Shown: positions 1 through 13,800, counted from the first letter of the stretch. The stretch: DNA of 64,000 nt from Calliopsis andreniformis (GCF_051401765.1 NC_135071.1:12998961-13062960), one strand, 5' to 3'. The notes: generated by a model from the sequence alone, not told the origin. A program made the numbers and translations.

Positions 1-410
1 CTACGCCGCATATGTGGCGGCCTGTGCCGAGGCGAAACGCGAAATCTCTGAGAGAGGAGGCAGAGTTGTCTCAAGATGCATTGTCTCGTTCGATTAGCCA
101 AGTGGAGACCGAAAGGCTACCTTTACTCGGTGAAGGAGCTCGACTTTTCCGCTCGACCTTGAAGAGTTTCAGCATAAACCGCCGACAAGCGGCGAGAAGG
201 CGACGTACCACGACGACTGGTCCATAACAACTCACCAAAGGGCATTCTAAAATCGGCCTTAAGGTCGTCCAGTGAACGATAGCAGACTGATACTCCTTCC
301 CGTGCTGTTCTAACTGATCAGTATTATTGGGTCGTGTTACGTCGCCTGCTTCTTTGGAAAAGGGACGTTTTGTGCCATTTTGATAGACCAATTGGGAAAT
401 ACTATTTAAG
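1..410. other. GC-balanced stretch, unrecognised
   Basis: This stretch has clearly more C and G, and more CpG, than the AT-rich DNA that follows from about 400. Short open frames exist on both strands (a 71-residue frame on + and a 106-residue frame on -), but none looks like a known protein and codon use is not convincing. It could be the edge of a gene or regulatory region lying mostly left of the window, or a conserved non-coding island. I see no clear splice donor or acceptor that decides between these. Confidence 0.3.
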
Positions 411-2480
411 TATTAAAACTCTGAGTACATGGCTCTAAAAAATAACTTGATAAGAAATTATGTACTAATTAATGGGATCTTTACCTATTTTTAAACCAGT
501 GTTTATGAGCAAGTATAAAGAAGAAATTAAAACATCAAATGCAATGGGCAGAGAATGAGGTATAGATTCGTTCATTCTTCTCGATTTTGAAAGCTTATAT
601 TTTGGTCAATGGAGACTTATTTACTTTCAGTGTTACTGTCACTTATCTATACTTATTAAGCACTGATGAAATAAAGGTATTTAAAAAATTCATTTAGTAT
701 AGGATAGCTCTTGGAACTTTTCAAAATTGGCTCCTCTTTGAAGTTCAAAGCTGCAAGATACTCAAACAAAAACTGCGTTTATATAGAATAGGACATATTG
801 AGCTGTGTCAGTCTAGATACATGTGCCTAGACCCCTAGACTAATAGTCACTCTAGGAATATTCCCTCGTTAGCTCCTCCATAGATGTTCAACAAGCCACA
901 ACCAAGAGAGAAGGAAAGAACTGTAAATCTTGTCACGCAACCGACCGATGTAGAAGCCACCGTCGAAATTCTGACGGCAGAGAATGGTCTCACGCGTCTA
1001 GGGGGGTTAACACTCGGGTCAATTCGTCAACTGAGGCAGTTAGTAGAATAGACGCGATCGTTCGAACCGATAGCAGTCCGCTTAACCGAATTATCCACGA
1101 TCGATCGAGTGGTGCTCGGCTCTCTGTAAGTAGAAACGAATCTGGAAGATTCCCAGGGGGAAACGAGCCCCAGTCGACTTGTATCAAAGGGCCTACAGCT
1201 TCTGCTAAAAGGAGAAACAGATCTGAAAGGTAATTACCTCTGGCGAGGATCGCGCTTAGCGAGCTCGCTGGAAGATTAAAACCGTAATTCGAGCGACGAC
1301 TTTCTTTTAATTAAGAGAAGGTAAATGGAAGTTTTACGGAGTTCCATTGCGATGGGATTACTTTATATCTCATTGTATTTAAATCGACCATTGCTGTTCG
1401 CGCTTTCCATCGACCCCGAGATGGAGGAATCGTGAACGAGCGAAGGAAGCGAATTAGTTGGATGAGGAACAGTTCAACCCTTGAAGACGACAGGTACTCG
1501 AGTAGCGAGCTATGATGTCTATTACACTTGAGAAATGTTTTTTTCTTTTTCATTAGAGGAGAAGGTGGTAATATGGAGTCGTGGAGGTTGAATTGAAACA
1601 CCTAAAGAAAAATGCACTACCATCTATTATGTAGGGTTAGGTTAAGGTTTTGTGAGACATGGACTTGGATTGTTACTACACTAATGTTCCCTACTTCTTG
1701 AGAGGATTTATGAAGAATACAACATTTTTGTGATGTCTTTTGTACTTTCTGTAAATATAAATCCTACACGAGAAAAAATGGTCATACAGATCTTGCAAAA
1801 GTTTCATAAGTAGATTGAAGCAGACTAGACTTTTGTAGAATCTGTTGTGGACTTTTGTAAAATTAACAGAGCTAGCTTGATTACAGTAAGAGAGGCACTG
1901 TTAAATCTGTAAAGTCGACTCTTACTGATTCTATTAAACTCAGGACTGTTAGAGTAGCTATTTTTGTGAATTCTACAAGAGACTTGAATAATTTCAGCTT
2001 AACATTTTTTTTATTGTATAAGTATACTCAGTTCTCAACTGAAGCTTTAACTTGAATTTTTTGAAGATGTGACATAGGTCTGGGGTAGGTCGTTTTAGCA
2101 CAATCACATTTATTTTGTAGAGGATGAGACCCATTAGCAATTCTACATACGATTATGTTGAAGAATTCAAACATTATTTTACAAAAATTAAAGTGAGATA
2201 CTATACAATGCTTGTTTAATAGAGTGTGATGACTAGACTGCGGATCTTTATGCATTTACGAGACTTTCAAACAGAAAAAAGAGTCAAAATCCATATAATA
2301 CAAGAAAAACTAGAAATCATCGAAAAATAAGTACACTTCATATTTTAAAGCTGAAATAAATCTTGAAGTAGATTCAATTTCTCTAATTTCATGTATGAAA
2401 ACAGGAATTTGCATAAACATCTGCAGTCTAACGATGACTAACTGAACAGATCGATGAAGTTACACTGTTACAATACATTA
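411..2480. other. Gene-free AT-rich DNA
   Basis: No coding signal was recognised on either strand. The segment 900-1,300 is somewhat richer in CpG, but its frames are short and unlike any protein I know. Elsewhere there are only short AT-rich frames. Confidence 0.5.
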
Positions 2481-2486
2481 TATCGA

Positions 2487-2840
2487 TCAAAATGAGAGGT
2501 TCTTCGTGCTTAAGCTGCTTTCGTGAGGACGCAGCTTAAGAAACCGTCGCGTTTCCGCGGAGCGTCTCGACAAGCGTGCGTAATCGTCGACATTCGGCCG
2601 CGATCCGCGAACACGCGTGTTTCCCTTGCGATGAAGACACAACAAGGCTCGCGCAACGTAGCGAGAAATTCTCCTCGTCACGAGGATTCTTATAGCGTCC
2701 CGATACGAACAGTGCTAATTGTTCCATTACGTCTAATTGCCCCAACGAGGATAACCAGCGACGAGGGAGGGGGTATTTTTGTCGAGCACTAGGTAATTAA
2801 TAATTCGCGCGAGATCCAGGGTAATTAGCATGCCGTGTTA
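2487..2840. other. GC-richer island 1, function unknown
   Basis: About 350 bp with a sharp rise in C, G and CpG content between two AT-rich flanks. Frames of 64, 69 and 89 residues overlap on both strands, which is what GC-rich non-coding DNA produces. Such islands in insect genomes often mark promoters, enhancers or conserved elements; that role is inference here. Confidence 0.3.
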
Positions 2841-5230
2841 AACGTAATTAGCGGGCAAGTGTATCGCAGCAGTTTTTGTTACGTCGTCGGTGAAAATCAG
2901 GAACGTTGGCAGCCGAGATGAAATTGGAGGAAGAGGTAAATATTTAGTGTGGGGTAATTGTCTGTTTTGTTTAGGAAATAGATGGTGAATTTTTGGGTGG
3001 TTTGATAATTAGCCACTGCAAGAGTTACGTCTTTGTACATAGATAAATGCTTCATATAGAGGCGGGACAAGAAGGGAATTTGAAAAGTAAAAAAATGGAA
3101 GAAAAGGACACAATAATTTGGTAAAAAGAAACTGTAGAATATTTATCTTGAATGGGATAAAAGGATATCCTAGAAATCGTAGAATAGATGAGTGTTACAA
3201 ATAGGGGATAAAATTTTTAATAATACCCTTTCTTTTATCCGTCACTGTATAAAGTAACGATAATATTAAAATAATGGTTATATATTTCGTGAAAGTTCTA
3301 CAGAATATGGTATTATAAATTTTTTAATATTTCCTGTTTCTCTTAAAATGCTTCAATTTTCGACTGCTCCTCACATTAAAATTCCAATTTTCCATATTTA
3401 TGGTTTCTGTAATTACTGACACATATTACGAACGTGTAATACGATATTAAGTTCGGCAGAATTATCAGCAGTTGACATACTTTGCTACGAGCGTATGTTT
3501 CATATACTTTGCGCGACGAATGTATACACGAACATCTTTGAGCGATACGTCATTAACGGAGCATTTGAATAATTTCAAAGGTATGAGGAAATCGCATAGA
3601 AGTAATTTCAATTGTTTTCACAAACAATGGCGAATAATATAATATGAGAAATAATATTTCCTGGGTGATACGTTTCCAAATTTTTCAAGGCTATTATATG
3701 TCTCACTGTCAGTCAGTTTATGGACGCACCACAATAAGTCCTTGGCATAACCTCGAGCTTCGTATAGACTGTTATATGTTCATAAAATTCATTATACGAT
3801 ATCCGTACCATTTTTAAATATGCTTTCGACGTTGGAATCCAAATTTAGTATCGCATTTTGCAATACTGAAGCATCGTTTTCTTTTACATAACTCCCTTTT
3901 TAATTTGTATCACCTATACAGTGACAGTATCTGCTTTCGAAGATCTATGTTATAGTAGATTCTAATTTAAATGAATATTTAAATAACACTACGTTTCCAT
4001 TATTTCAATTTTAACATATACTGCATTGTTGTTTCTTTGCAAGTCACATTGAATGATCAAAATTAGGTCACACTTTGCATGAATGAAAAATCATAATTTC
4101 TTCGACTCTTGTTGCAAGAAATATGTCGAAAAAGTATAACACTTCTTAGAAAGATTGCGTCAACTGCTTACGTACAGTTCGTATGGAGGATTATTTTTTA
4201 AACATATCGTAGTTAAAAATTAAGTATCACAGACATTCAAAGTTTATTTATTTACGTGTTGACACCTGTTCGATTATACTCGCAACTGTCATTTCCTTTT
4301 GTTATAATTACACTTACGAGAGGTTTTAAGTAGTTTGAACCTATCTTGTTCACTTTCGAGTATGCTTGAAAGCTTCAAAGTGTTTTCTTAAAAGATTTTC
4401 AAAGTACTCACGAACGATAAGAAACCACCCTGCCAGTTTCAAATCTACTTGCAACATAAAGGAAATATTCTCGTAGCTGACTATGTCATGATATCTGAAC
4501 ACTAACGATTTTATTTATCTAATTTTGCACTTAAATTCTACTCTTTCTAAAATTAAATTAAAAACAAAATATAATAACATAAAATAGTATATCTAGCTAC
4601 TAGAACATCATAGTCCAAATATGAGGATATGCACTTTTAGGTTATTCACTCAATGAGACATTTGACATCTTAAGTGTTCGGGTATTGGGTATAAGGACAT
4701 TTACATTACTTGATCCCATCACTAGATTACAAATCTTTATGCACTTATGTAAAATTCAAGTGTACAAAAAAGGCTTCATAGGGGAAGGGAAGAGGTGGGT
4801 TGATACTATGCTACTTAGACCAAAGTAAATTTCAAAGTTTCAAAGCTCCCCAGTACATGTGATACCTAAAGGAAACCATTAATAAAACGAAAATAATTTT
4901 TTTCTAAGTATTTGGAAAAATTTATTTTATTTATAACTAATTTTATTCTTATAAAAGAATAAAGAATGGGAGCTGGGAGCTATACTGGCCAACTGTAGAA
5001 CAAAGCTATTATTTTTCACGAAAACAAGGCGCAAAATGTTCAAAATTATCCCAAAATGCAAAGAACGCAATTTCACATATTTCTATAAGTCACTACTTAC
5101 CCTAGGTTGACAGTATAGTCCCTCCTAACCTCACACCCTCTCTAACCCAGGCCTACACGTAATCCACAAAAATCTAGAAAATACCAAAACTAAAATAGGA
5201 ACTGAAGCAAATTTTTACTTAGTGGCCCAC
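2841..5230. other. Gene-free AT-rich DNA
   Basis: No gene was recognised. Around 4,679-4,705 the text 'gggtattgggt...aaggacattta' weakly resembles a repeat shared by 33.1 kb and 54.2 kb, so this may be a third, diverged copy. Confidence 0.4.
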
Positions 5231-5239
5231 TATTCTACT

Positions 5240-5815
5240 AGCGTTTACGAGCACTTGGTGTTGCATAAACATCCGCAAGTCCACTCGTCACGATCCAAGG
5301 GTCGGCCATCGTGGACCACCGGTCTCGAGGAAAGATGCTGGAGGTAGAAACCGAAAGCACGCTCCTCGCGATTCTCTCGCGGCGTATGTTGGCCTTCGGC
5401 CAAAACTTTCCAGACAGTTGGGCGCATTACTTGACACGGCGTGAGCCAGCGCTATCGAAGGAGAAGCTCATCCTGATGGGAATAATATTTACGATAGGCA
5501 GACGTTGATGGAGAGAGGGGTGCGTGCGATCGTCGACATTGAGACCAAACAGAAGCCACCTACGTTTAGCTTATGCTCGACCCCTGTTCCCCCCGTATCG
5601 AACGTATCGCGCGATTCCATGGGCGGAATGTGGGTGGTTCGCGTGCATACAGGATGATTTAAAAGAGAACTCGAGGAATCTGGGAGTCAGTGGCTTCTCG
5701 CTGACAGCTCGTTGTCTTCACAATTTTCTGGAATTCAGAGGGGAAGGTTTTCAGATCTGTGGAGTGGAATTTCATTCATGGCTACTGTTAGGGGAATGAA
5801 GAGTGCATAGGGGGA
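5240..5815. other. GC-richer island 2, function unknown
   Basis: This is a CpG-richer block with overlapping frames of 60-91 residues on both strands. None has recognisable domains or a plausible exon structure. I list it as a candidate regulatory or conserved non-coding block, not as a gene. Confidence 0.3.
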
Positions 5816-8130
5816 GAGTAGTAAGAGCATTTGTGCAAACAGTTTAACAGTTTTAGTATCTTACCTATTTTTTAGGTTCCTGACCTATTTATTCTTGAAT
5901 CGCTGAAGCAATTTCAGATTAATTTTTGCTGAATATTATAGGTACTAGTAGTGATAAATAAATTATGTAGGAATGTGTTTGTCTATAAACATTTAAAAGA
6001 AACACGTTTTAAAGGGACTAGAGTCTAGAGTCGAAATGGAGGAAAACTACAATTTTATGGAAAATTAATTTTTCTTGCAAGGAAAAATTTGGTTCATTAG
6101 TCATTGAATTTTCGAAGGTTTAGGTTTCTTTGAAATCAATCTTTTTAACAACTTTAGAATTCCATTTAAATGTAACCCTATATGTACTTAAATTTTAACT
6201 GTAGAAAGAGGAGCATTGAAAAACTTAAATTCGAGTAAAAAAATTTAATTCGAAAATAAAGCAAAGACTCTCAAAATTTACCAGTTACTTTTCCCTCAAC
6301 GTTTATTCAAAATATTCCTAACTTTTTATCATCTACCATTTTTTAGCCAACAATTACTCAGTTAACTACATTTTAAAATACATGTATAAAAGAATCGGTA
6401 TCATAATCGTGTTGCAACAGTTCTGTTATATCAGAGATAGGATCGATTAAAAGCAAGTTTGTACAGAACGTTGTCGATAGTTGAAGCTGATGCTTATGCC
6501 TTCTGAGGAGTTATTTCGGCTTATCTTGGCTCAGCTTGCTATCACGCAGCGTGCAAAACTGTACGATTTATGGATTTCTTTCGAGCCGTAGCAGATGCTC
6601 CACGGTCTGCGATAAATTTAAGCGAAGAAGTATACTGAGCTCGTGTATTAGAAAGATTTATACGTAAAATTCACGTGCGAGGCGCAACGTGCGAAGCGTG
6701 CGAGACGTTTTCGGAAAAGGGAGCGCGTTTAAACGGACGCCTCTTCTGTTCCGTGGTGTTCTTTGTGCAGAGGAAAAAAAATTGATAGAATTTATTCGTG
6801 CAAATATCTAGACGACAGAGAAGAAAAATATCCCTGGAAAAGAAATTTATGGTAATCTTTGTGCAGTCGGCTTGTCAAAGAATCTCTCTGGTTTCTAATT
6901 TTTATTTTCGGTCGGGATTTTTGTGGTTGTTCACTGTCGTGTCTACATCATCGCGGCTTATTATCTTTGTTGTTTCTGAATAGTATTTAGCGATAATAGG
7001 TATTCGTTAATTTTGACGTGCTATGATTACCTATAATTGTTAATTACTAATTTCGCTCAGTTTTACACATTTTGCTTAATTTTATATTGAAAAGTGGTGA
7101 AAATAGCTTCCTAAGTGTAATGGACAGTTTCTGATGAATTTTTATCAGTTTCTAAGACGTGTTAAGGCAAATTCGATAAGATTCTTATTTGGGAATTTAT
7201 CGTCCATTGAAAATGTTCCACGTGCTTCTGCTTTTTAATGATTTAAGTATTTGAAAATTTGAGTATTTAAAATTTTGAATATTTGAATGCTTATGTTATA
7301 TAATTTCTAAATTTGATAAATTTGAATATTTTTAAATTTGTATATTTAAATATTTGAATATTTAAATATTTGAATATTTTTAAATTTGAATATTTGAATA
7401 TTTTTAAATTATTAATTTGAAATATACAAAAATGTTCAAATATTCAAATTTAAACTTGTATCACTCTTCTGCTCTTTCATACAACTAAAAGAAGTAAATA
7501 TTTTTGAAATTTCGAACCAAGGGATTGTTCTTTTTATGCTGTTAGAGAAAAAACAATGCAAAAGTTTCAACTGTAGATGCAAGTATTTTTCCAACAGCTC
7601 ACAATTAGTAATCTTGAGCAATTCAGTGAGTTCAGATGCTCTCGACAGGCACCCGTCACCTTCCACCCAATGTAATGAATGAACGGCTCGTAAATCAATT
7701 AATGAATGCTATTCTATCATGTGTATGCATTATGTATCTGGTGGTCCAAAAACGTGGGTACAACATTCAAGCTACTGTGCATTCATGTTTCAGTTAATTA
7801 AATCTAAATTTTCTATACATTGCAATATCCTAATTAACATCTATCGTAAAGTAGAAAAACCAGTTTTGTATTTTTAATGTGATAAAATGGGAAGATAATT
7901 ATATCGATTCTGTTAAATCAATCTTAAAAAAAAAACTGAAAAAACACATACTTCCTGTTCACATGGAATTTCATAGCTTTTCCTATGAATCAAAATTTAA
8001 TCGCTAAAAAAGCCACATAACCTACAAATTAAAAAAGAAACCGTTCCTCCAGATTAAGTTCACCATTTCCACAGTCAGTTAATTTTACTAACCTCAAACT
8101 ACAACCCGTTATTTCTAGCCGTGTTTATCC
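5816..8130. other. Gene-free AT-rich DNA with a short CpG patch
   Basis: Mostly AT-rich with no recognised gene. Around 6,410-6,790 there is a modest rise in CpG, with no recognisable exon. The AT-repeat tract inside it is listed separately. Confidence 0.45.
7250..7445. repeat. AT-rich cryptic repeat (tttgaata type)
   Basis: Runs built from variants of 'atttgaatatttgaatattt' and 'ttaaatttgaatat' are repeated many times with slipped spacing. This is typical of replication-slippage simple sequence, not of a transposon. The same motif family recurs at about 24.57-25.08 kb and weakly at 31.98-32.11 kb. Confidence 0.75.
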
Positions 8131-8600
8131 TTTCATGTTATATACTCAAGTATCCTCGACACGAGGGGCCTCGAAACTTGAAACTGCGCAAAAATCGTCT
8201 ATCTGGTGTAACGAAAGCGTAGAAGATAGAAAGATCCAAACGCCAGCGGGAACATGCGCGGACCTAATAGATGCCCTTGAAGAACGAACGGGATACGACA
8301 GCCTATTAAAACGAATCGTTGGTAGAGATCAAAGCAGCAGGGCAAATAAAATGTAGGCTGTCGTACGCTCTCGCCTCGAATTTATCTGCTCTGTTGACAG
8401 AACATGTATCCATAGTGCTTATGGTGATCTATTGTTTTCATCGTGTCGAATATTGCGCGTAGAAGCCGAGGAACGTTTACAGTTTACACTCTGGAAACAC
8501 GCTTTCGACAGGATCTATAAATCATGGCGTTTTTACGAGATCGTTAACAACAACCGCGAACTTGGAGCTGCTGAAATATATAATGTGTAAACCAGTGGCG
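8131..8600. other. GC-richer island 3, function unknown
   Basis: CpG-richer segment with one 73-residue frame on the + strand. The frame has no domain that I recognise and no clear splice sites. Candidate non-coding conserved or regulatory block. Confidence 0.25.
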
Positions 8601-9460
8601 TGAACTACTCCCTTTGGACACCTTGGCTGTCCAAGTGTGCTGCATCAGGGATTTTCCTCGACAAGAGCTATAGTAAACACCTTGTGGCTAAGTCTCCATG
8701 GTTCTCCTCATTAAAGGAAAGAAGGAACAGCACTTTGAAGTAGAGAAGGAATATGTTTCTTATGAATTATTTTTTAGGCAGACATATTTTATTTTATTAT
8801 TCTAGTGACTGGGAGTTTAGATATATGTATGTAAGTATACTGTATGCTGAATTATATTGGAGAATTTTTTTTAGTAACTGTAGCTTATAGTATAATAGCG
8901 AATACTTTTTCTCCCCATTATTTGCAATCGCATCACCCGCTGAATTGAGTTACCAGCATTCATCATAAGTCTTACATTTATCCTTTTAAAGCGTTTCGAT
9001 ATTTTCATTGGAATCAGCTAAAAAACACCTCCGCTAAATAAAAACACGACAGGCTCAGATTTTTCCTTGTTGGACCACTTTCATAATTTATTATTTGGCA
9101 CACTGAAAACACATCCGAATCCCTCCTGCTCTGCAAACACTTCCATCTGAAGGACCTCGTTCCAAAACTGTCTGACCACGAACGAGTATATTTCTCCTTA
9201 AAAGTGTATAAATCGTTAAGGACAAGTTAGAGATAGGTAATCAATAAAATTATAGTTTCCTTATTTTTTTATATTTTATTAAAACAAAGATTGAACTATT
9301 TCACAAAAAAAAGGTTCGTAAAGGTATTACAAATCACAAGTATTTGAATTTTATATTATAAGTATAGTTGAGGTCTGCAAACTGCAACTTTAAAGTTATT
9401 AGCAGCTGATTTTTTCACAAATTACAAATCTCTACAAGGAATAGAAAGTAATGAGAAATC
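8601..9460. other. Gene-free stretch before Tc1-like terminus
   Basis: No gene was recognised. If the terminus at 9,461-9,490 belongs to a longer element, the element body should lie here, but I see no transposase remnant and no matching inverted terminus. Confidence 0.4.
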
Positions 9461-9490
9461 AGGTGGTCCCATACTTTTGACCAGCAGTGC
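9461..9490 (-). mobile_element. Solo terminus of a Tc1/mariner-like element
   Basis: Read on the minus strand this begins gcactgctggtcaaaagt and continues with a 'atgggaccacct' ending. The 'cactgctggtcaaaagtat' form is characteristic of inverted terminal repeats of Tc1/mariner-superfamily elements. I did not find the partner terminus nearby, so this looks like a truncated or solo end. Confidence 0.5.
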
Positions 9491-9545
9491 ATGTATCCCA
9501 CAATCCACTAAAGGGTTAATAACACCAATACGTTGAAACGTTAAT

Positions 9546-9772
9546 TTAACCCTTAACTAGAATCCCTATTAGAACTTACGTTTTAGTATTCTATTAAAAA
9601 CAGTTTCACAGACCGCTAATGTATATTGCATTATTATTACCACAAAAGTGGCAAATAAGAAATAAAAATCAATTGTTCTTGCTCTGCACATCAATAATGA
9701 AGGAAGGAAAATAGATATAAACAAGTAATTAGTAGCTATCTCACAGACCGACAATAGTAATTAAGGGTTGAA
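9546..9772. mobile_element. TTAA-type short inverted-repeat element (MITE candidate)
   Basis: The left end reads ttaacccttaactagaat and the right end is its imperfect inverse, aatagtaattaagggttgaa. Both are near a TTAA or TTAA-derived tetranucleotide. Related words ('cacagaccgctaatg' and 'cacagaccgacaat') occur near both ends in the same orientation. The length of about 225 bp with no coding capacity fits a non-autonomous element mobilised by a piggyBac-like transposase. The superfamily assignment rests only on the TTAA ends. Confidence 0.45.
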
Positions 9773-10440
9773 ACAGAGCCTTTTCGAAACGCCACGCCAA
9801 CGTGACAACAAAGAAAAAGCCACATGGAGCAGACCCAAACACCGCAGAGTGGCAGGGTCGACCTTTCCACGCGTTCCTCCTCCGAGCAAGGAACACGTTG
9901 TCCCTTCGCGACGCGAGTGGTGTAAAAAGTCGAGACCCCGAGCGGCTAAAAAAGACACGGGAGGGTTCGAAGGGTTAAAAATACACTCGGCGCGTCATTC
10001 ACCTGAGCTCCTCCGCGCACAATGGGCCCCGTACCCCGGCCACGGTGGCGTGCGTCGCTTTTGTTTATTTCTGTGCACGTGCACCTTGCTGACCCTCTTA
10101 CCTTGACCGTGGTGCAACTGAATTCCCCCGATGACTCCATTGGCGTAACATCAAAGCGAGCCCTCGCGCCCCTGGCCCCGCTGGGACCCCATCGGCCAGC
10201 TGAAAAGAGGATTTCCATCGTTCACCTTGGAATCTCGAATGGTCGGTGGTCGTCCTCACCAGGTCGAATGGGGAATACCTGCCAGCCGATCTTTGACTGC
10301 GGGGACTTCAAGGTGGACTCGAAATCGGAGGAGCGCATTACCGGGTAATCAATTCGTGTACGTGCGCACAGCTGCCCAGGGAACCGGACCTAAATGACGC
10401 ACGAGGAAAGTTTCGTCGGGGCTTCTTGGTTCCGCTACAC
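9773..10440. other. GC-rich island 4, promoter or enhancer candidate
   Basis: One of the most GC-rich blocks of the left half, CpG-dense from about 9,780 to 10,350. Frames of 84-112 residues overlap on both strands, so open reading length is not evidence of coding here. No ATG in a good context with downstream splice donors was found. A regulatory role is inference. Confidence 0.35.
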
Positions 10441-10442
10441 GT

Positions 10443-10830
10443 GAAAAATTGGGTAACTGATGGGCTGGGGGATGGACGACCTGCGTTTTAGAGGGTGGAT
10501 GGTTATGGATGGGGAGACATTTGAGGGATGAGCGGAAATATGAAAATAGAAATATAATCGAGGGTAGTGAAATATAGAGGTTATATATGAAAACTTGAGT
10601 CACTGGTGGGCTTTGTAATGAACAAGCTGCGTTGTATAAGGTGGTTGATTATGAGTGAAGAGAAATTTGAGGAATGAGTGGAGATATGAAAATAGGACCA
10701 AAATCAGGGGTAGTGGAATACATGTATATGTAGTGTATATTTGTGATAGAAGAGTGAGCTACAGAGGGAAGTTTAAGGGGTGAGTGTGGATATGTATTGA
10801 AATAGGAGCAAAATCAAGAATAGCAAAATG
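10443..10830. repeat. Diverged 146-bp tandem repeat, about 2.7 copies
   Basis: Three units align. Unit 1 starts near 10,443 and unit 2 near 10,589, with period 146 ('aactgatggg' at 10,455 against 'cactggtggg' at 10,601; 'atgagcgga' at 10,528 against 'atgagtgga' at 10,674). Unit 3 aligns after a shift of 106, consistent with an internal deletion of about 40 bp. The units are G-rich on the + strand and clearly diverged, so the array is old. Confidence 0.75.
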
Positions 10831-13800
10831 AGACAGCTCGCGAGAAAACAAATTGAAGATACTATGTGTAAACTATTAAAATTGTTTTTTAAAAGAATAG
10901 CATTGCAAAAAATGAATCAGTTAAAAATAAAGTAATGTGTAATAATTTAAGTAACATTATGTGTATACTTGACCAGGTGTGATTTAAATCAAGGAAAATT
11001 TATTTATCTTCTGAATGCTGCAGGCGCTTGCAGATTATCACATTTTAACCCCTTGACGTCAAATGGCGTTTCTGACGCGTCATGCATTTCCCGCGAAGAA
11101 AATACTTTTGGAAGTTTCCAAAATTATATCTACGCATTACGTATTTATTGGTTCTACAAAAATATTTTAGTTAATTTTGATGAACATGTTTCTATAAAAT
11201 GACAGATTTTAATGAAACAAATTTAAATATTACATTCTAAATATATTGCAGTTTAATGAATAATTTAATTTTAATTAATTTAAGAAAAAGTGAAAAAATC
11301 GTGGCTTAGTCCACTTTTGCTCTCAATGCCTCATTTCAGAAACGAAACAACGAAACTAATGAAATTTGTCAAGTCTTCCAATCTAATCTACAAAGAACAT
11401 TATTTTAAATTTTCAGAAACTATTATAGCTCGTGAACTAATTTATACAAAAATTTATACCCACGTATAACTCCATTTTAATAAACCCAATGGAATTAAAT
11501 AGCATTATTAGAAATTTCAAATAGCTAACAACAATTCTATACAAAAAAATACTACAAGTCAGACGCATTTCCGTGTTCCACGCATCCATACATATGCATA
11601 TTCACAGAATATTTTATTTTCGTTTGAAATTTAATGACTGACTCGAACATGAAAATAGCCAAGATACGAATGAGTACGATTGAATGCAGGATCATCAACA
11701 AACTCATTAGACGACTGACCAGCGAATTTACGGCTGTTTGATCATTAGATACGCCCTGGCGAACAAACAGTGGCGGCAATAAAAATGTATATTTTAGTCG
11801 CGCGGGATTTAAACGTGCGCCATTTGATCGGTTGACTCGTTCCAGGGGAAATTTACGATTCTCTCTTGGCGAACGGAAAATTTCCGCAAAATTCGTCAAG
11901 TTTAGTCTCGTTTGTCGCCTCTTTTTTTTACACGAACGCCTCCCTTCTTCCCTCCAGGTCGCGTCGAATCGATGGTTGGCTGTCGCGGTGTAACGATTCA
12001 TTGACTTAAGAATTGGAATAATCGTTTCGACAAAAAGCTCCTCGGTCGATTAAGACTGTCGATTTAGCGGACGATTGACTGGTGCTCCTAAAAATTTATT
12101 GGTCGATCGAGGTTAAGTGCTTCCGCTTCTTGTAACGATGTTACGGACCGTATGTGATATAGAAATGGTTTTTTATTGACTTAAGTAGCAGCGTTAGTTT
12201 GATTTTTAAATAAACGTGTAATTGGTGAATGTGTCAATTTTTATTTTGTAGTACAGATTATTTTCAGGAAATTAGTGGTCATAAAATATCGTAAAATCAA
12301 TGAGTAAAGATAAAGGAAGCGAAAAGATACAAACATTAATGTTTCATAAATATCCTCTATATTAATTTCACTTAAATAAGATACAGGAATTTATAAATTA
12401 TTTACTATTTATACAAAATATTCTTCTTTTATACTCCAATTACTTAAAAAGAAATATTATCTATTTCCATGTAAAGAAAAATTGAACGATGTTATTTTTG
12501 TATTATTATTCAGGGAATGTTAAATACTGTTTCCAGAAACTGCACAAGAAAGTTTCTTTTAGAAAGAGTTTGATATTCAGTGAAATAATGAATTCTTGGC
12601 AGTTCTTTTAGAAGAGTACGCGAAAGGTGGCTACAAGTGAGGGAAAATAGATCAAGCCCTTTCTCTGCCATACTCCGCGTGTATCTTTCATCATGGAAGG
12701 GTCTTATATCGGAAATTCAGCAGCTTTCCGCCTATAAGAGACAGAGTGAAAGAACTCGAGTGTTATTCTTCTGCCAACTTCCTTCTTCTTTGAAATATCG
12801 CCAGCCATCGGTCGATTTGGCACGTTTCATCGCACCAGCCAAACGTGTAAATTTATTTCTTCTTTTTCAGCATTTAACGGACCTTACCTTTCTGTCTTTT
12901 CGTTATTCTGATAGATTTTTCTTCGAAATAATCGGAAAATAGAGACCTGTGATATATTTTTTCTCTGTTCATATAGAAATTTACAAATTTCATCTTGCAA
13001 TATTTTTACATTAAGAATTGAAAATAAATATGTGGGGAGTTTAATGACGATGAATTTGTTGCTTATAAGTCACCCATCTTGAATTATTATTAAAAAAAAT
13101 TACATCAATATCATACTATTTTTGTAAAAAGTTATGATTTATATATTTTTCTGAATTTGTGTTATTTCTCGTAATTTTAAATATATTCTCAATATTTTAT
13201 CTAATTAACACATACCTAAGTGTTGCAGTAGCTTTTTAATAGTTGTTAAAAAAGAAAGGTAGTGCAAAAATCAAGAATTCTTATTAATATTTCAACTCTA
13301 TGAAAACTTGGGAAGCTGCATACGAACTTGAATGACAATGTTACAATTACAAAGTGGTCAGATGTACGAGCGATTCGTATCTCGCTTTAAACCGGAAGTG
13401 GGTCATATCGCCGGCACGATTGCTCGGGTTCAGATTTTTATGACACAGTGATTGTGTTTCGTTGCAAGGAAACATCGCGGGAAGTGTTTATTACCAGGAC
13501 AATAAAATTTGTGTACACGCGATGAATAAATAAGAAATTTTTCCAGTTAAATATAGTTCAATAGATAAAAAAGTGATGTTTACTGAATATTTACTTACAT
13601 AAAATAAAGTTCCTAATTTCACTGGCTGCGATTTTAATTTATTTACTGAAGAAAAATCGTAGCAATTTTTAACTAAAGTAGAGAATAGTTAATGGGTGGC
13701 CAAAGAACGAGAAGAAGTCTAATATATTTGAAAATTGCAGCTTATCTACTGCTGTGGAAAAAGTAAAGGAAAATTCCATCTTGCACCCCTTCACCTATGA

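Noticed and set aside
11552..12001. 149-residue minus-strand frame
   Set aside because: No domain, uneven composition (basic half, then AT-type residues) and no neighbours to support a gene.
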